From Novosphingobium taihuense (GTDB lineage: Bacteria > Pseudomonadota > Alphaproteobacteria > Sphingomonadales > Sphingomonadaceae): a stretch of 64,000 bases of DNA. Numbering within the stretch: the first letter of the stretch is position 1; each line of letters starts with the position of its first letter. Shown one piece after another: positions 62,195 through 64,000 of the stretch. The translations under genes and the position numbers were made by a program. The notes below the pieces were generated by a model that did no database searches, was not told where the DNA came from, and was given only the letters and a program-made list of their open reading frames with translations. The stretch covers positions 186,001-250,000 of the forward strand of contig NZ_VLKJ01000002.1 in assembly GCF_007830315.1 (NCBI RefSeq), in the 5' to 3' direction.

Positions 62195-63397
62195 ATGTCG
62201 GATCCGAATTCAATAGTCAGCCAGATCGGCGATCTTGCCTCAGCGGGCGAGAAGATGATCGAGCGCCTGCGCCGCAAGGCTTTCCTGCCAGACAGTCGCA
62301 AGGGACTCAACGTCCGCATCGGCATTGCCGAGGCCGCGCAACTGCTCGGCTGCTCGACGAATCGCATCCGCATGGCCGAAGACGATGGCCGCCTGCCCCC
62401 TCCCCCTTCGGGCGAGAACGGGCGGCGGCTGGGCTATTCGATGGAAGAGCTGATGCACATGCGTGAAGTGCTCGGCGCCTCCCCTGCCCGCGCGCCCGAC
62501 GATGTGCCCGCAATCATCGCGGTGCAGAATTTCAAGGGCGGCGTCGGCAAATCCACCGTCACCACTCACCTCGCCCACTATTTCGGCGTGCAGGGCTATC
62601 GCGTGCTGGTCGTCGATTGCGACAGCCAGGCGACGACGACCACGCTGTTCGGCTTCAACCCGCACTTCAACATCACGCGCGACGAAACGCTCTATCCCTA
62701 TCTTTCGATCGACCCCACGCAGACCGACCTGCTTTACGCGGTCAAGCGCACGCCCTGGCCCAATGTCGATCTGATCCCGTCGAACCTCGAACTGTTCGAT
62801 GTGGAGTACGAACTTGCCGCATCCGGTGCCGATGGCCAGTCGGTCCTCGCCGCGCGTTTCCGCAAGCTCAAGGCAGGGCTGATGGACATGGCGCGCGACT
62901 ATGACATCGTGATCCTCGACCCGCCGCCCGCGCTCGGCACCATCTCGCTGGCGGTGATGCAGGCGGCCAATGCCCTGCTCGTGCCGCTGGCCGCCACCAC
63001 CCCAGATTTCTGCTCCACCGTGCAGTTCCTCTCGATGATGGACCAGGTCATCGCCCAGCTGATCGAGGCCGGGATCGCGGTGGACTATTCCTTCGTCCGC
63101 CTGATCTGTTCCAAGTTCGATGGCGGCGATCCCAGCCATGAAATGGTCCGCACGATCATGGAGCAGACCTTCGGCCCCGCCCTGCTCCCCGTCCCCATCC
63201 TCGAAAGCGCCGAGATCAGCCACGCTGCCCTGCGGATGATGACGGTCTACGAACTCGAAAAGCCGATCGGCACGCCCCGCACTCATAAGCGCTGCCGTGC
63301 CAACCTCGATGAAGCGATGGGCCAGATCGAACAGCTCGTCCGCGCCGGCTGGGGCCGCGTCGCCCCGGCCAGAGAGGAGGACGTGATCCATGCGTGA
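62195..63397 (+). CDS. parA: ParA partition ATPase with N-terminal DNA-binding domain
   Basis: A 400-residue type Ia ParA. The first 100 residues have a MerR/HTH-like segment (IGIAEAAQLLGCSTNRIRMAEDDGRLP). The ATPase domain has the deviant Walker A KGGVGKST (114-121), VVDCDSQATTTTLFG and ILDPPPALG. It partitions a low-copy replicon and probably represses its own promoter through the N-terminal domain. ParB follows. This identifies the window as plasmid or chromid DNA near its maintenance locus. Confidence 0.95.
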   Translation: MSDPNSIVSQIGDLASAGEKMIERLRRKAFLPDSRKGLNVRIGIAEAAQLLGCSTNRIRMAEDDGRLPPPPSGENGRRLGYSMEELMHMREVLGASPARAPDDVPAIIAVQNFKGGVGKSTVTTHLAHYFGVQGYRVLVVDCDSQATTTTLFGFNPHFNITRDETLYPYLSIDPTQTDLLYAVKRTPWPNVDLIPSNLELFDVEYELAASGADGQSVLAARFRKLKAGLMDMARDYDIVILDPPPALGTISLAVMQAANALLVPLAATTPDFCSTVQFLSMMDQVIAQLIEAGIAVDYSFVRLICSKFDGGDPSHEMVRTIMEQTFGPALLPVPILESAEISHAALRMMTVYELEKPIGTPRTHKRCRANLDEAMGQIEQLVRAGWGRVAPAREEDVIHA

Positions 63398-63409
63398 GGG
63401 TGTTTCCGC

Positions 63410-63424
63410 TTTCCTACACGGAAA
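63410..63424. promoter_or_regulatory. Possible parS-like palindrome between parA and parB
   Basis: TTTCC-TACAC-GGAAA is a 15-base palindrome with a 5-base centre lying in the 68-base gap between parA and parB. Centromere sites are often located here. No second copy is obvious in the window. Confidence 0.4.
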
Positions 63425-63465
63425 TGTTCACTTTATGTTCCGCGCCTTTCGCAAAGAGGTGATTC

Positions 63466-64000
63466 ATGGCGCGTAAGCAATCCGATTATCTCGCCGCCCT
63501 GCTGGCCGACGAGGAAGCCATCGAAACCAAGTCCGCTGCGCCCGATGGGTCAGACGGGGCTGGCGAAGTGGTGGCCGAGGATGCGGCACCGCCCCCCTCC
63601 CCCACCCCGGCAGCGCGCAACGAACGCCTGCGCGGCACCACCCTGCTCGGCCGCGAGAGCGCGCTGGCGCGGGTGGCGAGCGGTGAGGTCCGGCAGGTCA
63701 CGCAGCTCCTGCTCGATCCGGCGCGGGTGCGGGTGTGGAAGGGCAACGCCCGCTCCTACGAACACCTCTCGGTCGATTCCTGCCGCGAGCTGATCGATTC
63801 GATCATTGCCGAGGGCGGCCAGAAAGTCCCCGCCGTGGTCCGCCGCATCGATGGCGACCCGGACCATGACTATGAAGTCATCGCAGGCACACGCCGCCAT
63901 TGGTCGATCTCGTGGCTGCGCAGTCACTCCTACCCCGAGATGCAGTTCGTGGCGCAAGTCGCCCAGCTGGACGACGAAGCCGCCTTCCGCCTCGCCGATC
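63466..64000 (+). CDS. parB: ParB partition protein (5' part; gene continues beyond the window)
   Basis: The first 178 codons of a ParB. AGAGG precedes the ATG at 63466. After a disordered Ala/Pro-rich N-terminus come the ParB nuclease-like domain with VRVWKGNARSYEHLSVDSCREL and the conserved VIAGTRRHWSISWL box. It binds parS and stimulates ParA. The frame is open at the right edge, so the DNA-binding and dimer parts lie outside. Confidence 0.93.
   Translation, partial: MARKQSDYLAALLADEEAIETKSAAPDGSDGAGEVVAEDAAPPPSPTPAARNERLRGTTLLGRESALARVASGEVRQVTQLLLDPARVRVWKGNARSYEHLSVDSCRELIDSIIAEGGQKVPAVVRRIDGDPDHDYEVIAGTRRHWSISWLRSHSYPEMQFVAQVAQLDDEAAFRLAD

Overview
This 64 kb window is GC-rich alphaproteobacterial DNA. 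It most resembles an accessory replicon (large plasmid or chromid) of a Sphingomonadaceae member of the Novosphingobium/Sphingobium type. Supports are two large TonB-dependent receptors, a spinster-type MFS carrier, many SDR and NTF2-like enzymes, REP-like palindromes, and a ParA (with N-terminal helix-turn-helix) and ParB partition pair at the right edge. Genus is an inference; no rRNA, tRNA or CRISPR was seen.

Layout. 0.1-7.2 kb: XRE-type regulator, D-aminoacylase-like amidohydrolase, a Coq4-like protein, a TonB receptor and a second Coq4-like protein. 7.4-18.0 kb: AtuA-like protein and ketosteroid-dehydrogenase-like flavoprotein (minus strand), facing EthD protein, SDR, cytochrome P450 with its 2Fe-2S ferredoxin, SDR, NTF2-like protein, NmrA-like protein and esterase. 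18.0-26.8 kb: GGDEF-EAL protein, a two-gene operon of unknown function, GMC oxidoreductase and a GH67 alpha-glucuronidase. 26.8-43.2 kb: SDR/NTF2 pair, second TonB receptor, SDR plus MFS carrier, toxin-antitoxin pair, Baeyer-Villiger-type monooxygenase, an SDR broken by an amber codon, another SDR/NTF2 pair, then acyl-CoA ligase, amidohydrolase-fold protein, Rieske oxygenase and amidase. 43.2-57.5 kb: Lrp/AsnC pair, acyl-CoA dehydrogenase, SDR, HsaA-like flavin monooxygenase, SDR, two old-yellow-enzyme-type reductases, NTF2-like protein, flavin reductase, second Lrp/AsnC pair, LuxR-type regulator and luciferase-like oxidoreductase. 57.6-61.8 kb: EmrAB/TolC-type efflux operon. 62.2-64.0 kb: parA and the start of parB.

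Taken together the centre reads as a catabolic island for a hydrophobic polycyclic or alicyclic substrate such as a steroid or terpenoid: uptake by TonB receptors, hydroxylation by P450/ferredoxin, Rieske and flavin monooxygenases, ring dehydrogenation and reduction, Baeyer-Villiger insertion, CoA activation and acyl-CoA dehydrogenation. The substrate is not proven and no ring-cleavage dioxygenase was seen.

The most notable non-coding signal is a recurring palindromic element built on TGCGTA/TACGCA (best form TTGCGTAATT, variants TTGCGCAT and TTGCATAATT). It lies in about ten intergenic promoter regions of the island and is often an inverted repeat over or next to a recognisable -10/-35. It suggests one regulon, perhaps controlled by one or both tandem Lrp/AsnC pairs encoded inside the island.
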